In this document: positions 12,606 to 12,817 of the stretch, in pieces
Layout: every line of letters starts with the position of its first letter
How positions within the stretch are numbered: the stretch's first letter is position 1
DNA from: Alphaproteobacteria bacterium
Lineage (GTDB): Bacteria > Pseudomonadota > Alphaproteobacteria > Micavibrionales > UBA1664
Direction: 5' to 3'
NCBI GenBank assembly: GCA_018969935.1
Contig: JAGWXJ010000046.1
Location: 1-12,817, forward strand
DNA length: 12,817 nt
Translations under genes and position numbers: made by a program
Notes under the pieces: generated by a model
Seen by the model: the letters and a program-made list of their open reading frames with translations, nothing else
Told to the model about the DNA's origin: nothing
Database searches by the model: none

Positions 12606-12817
12606 ATGACAGACGCCAAAGCCAAAACCTTTACCCTCACCGACGACCAGTCAGGAAAGCAGTGGAAGCTGCCTGTAGTCGAGGGTTCGACAGGCCCGAA
12701 CGGCATAGATGTCCGCAAACTGCTGGCAGAAACCGGCCACATCACCTTTGACCCCAGCTTCAATTCCACTGGCTCCTGCAAATCCAAAATCACGTTCATC
12801 GATGGCGATGCCGGCAA
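12606..12817 (+). CDS. gltA: Citrate synthase, N-terminal part
   Basis: The first 70 residues or so of a gene that runs off the window. The translation begins MTDAKAKTFTLTDDQSG, then WKLPVVEGSTGPNGIDVRKL, ITFDPSFNSTGSCKSKITF and IDGDAG. This matches the conserved N-terminus of type II (hexameric, Gram-negative) citrate synthase, including the S-C-x-S-x-I-T-x-I-D-G-D block. The enzyme condenses oxaloacetate and acetyl-CoA as the entry to the TCA cycle. The catalytic His and Asp residues lie downstream and cannot be checked. Start: GGGGA (12595-12599) lies six bases before the ATG at 12606. gltA after gltX is the usual alphaproteobacterial order, here separated by four extra genes. An intrinsic terminator and a promoter directly upstream suggest independent control. 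Confidence 0.93.
   Translation, partial: MTDAKAKTFTLTDDQSGKQWKLPVVEGSTGPNGIDVRKLLAETGHITFDPSFNSTGSCKSKITFIDGDAG

Noticed and set aside
12602..12817. 71-codon minus-strand frame at the window end
   Set aside because: It is antisense to a clear citrate synthase N-terminus.
1..12817. tRNA genes, CRISPR arrays, insertion sequences, integrases
   Set aside because: None could be recognised by eye. There are no spaced repeat arrays, no transposase motifs and no target-site duplications around the inserted genes.

Overview
The window comes from an alphaproteobacterium. The gene order ppiD-trpE-trpG-trpD-trpC-lexA-comEC-gltX-gltA is a known alphaproteobacterial neighbourhood. The region before lexA carries an exact GAAC-N7-GAAC direct repeat, the alphaproteobacterial type of LexA/SOS box. 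GluRS, ComEC and LexA also have the expected architecture. Base composition is fairly GC-rich across the core genes (65% in a hand-counted 60-base block of trpG) and drops sharply in a few accessory stretches. I cannot name genus or species.

Bases 1-4813 hold the tail of a PpiD-like periplasmic folding factor, then trpE (overlapping ppiD by 14 bases), an AT-rich small membrane-protein gene on the opposite strand, and then trpG-trpD-trpC, coupled by two 4-base ATGA overlaps. TrpE and TrpG form anthranilate synthase; TrpD and TrpC carry out the next and the fourth step of tryptophan synthesis. trpF, trpB and trpA are not here. lexA (4863-5558) follows trpC, and its operator overlaps the trpC stop codon.

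Bases 5559-8884 hold a transcription barrier-like palindrome, a 61-residue orphan gene on the minus strand, and a minus-strand run of comEC followed by two small unrecognised genes with a probable terminator at the end. comEC encodes the inner-membrane DNA channel, here without a recognisable metallo-beta-lactamase domain. gltX starts divergently at 8922.

Bases 10350-12605, between gltX and gltA, hold an accessory island: a repeat-rich control region, two adjacent short SPFH/Band 7-like membrane proteins that look like distant paralogues of each other, and two small orphan genes. The first 212 bases of gltA (citrate synthase) close the window, preceded by a promoter that runs straight into a terminator-like hairpin.

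The overall picture is a conserved housekeeping spine with small, poorly known genes inserted at three junctions: trpE/trpG, lexA/comEC and gltX/gltA. The least described content is the SPFH-like pair with its control region, the pair of unknown genes behind comEC, and a promoter motif shared between the accessory genes.
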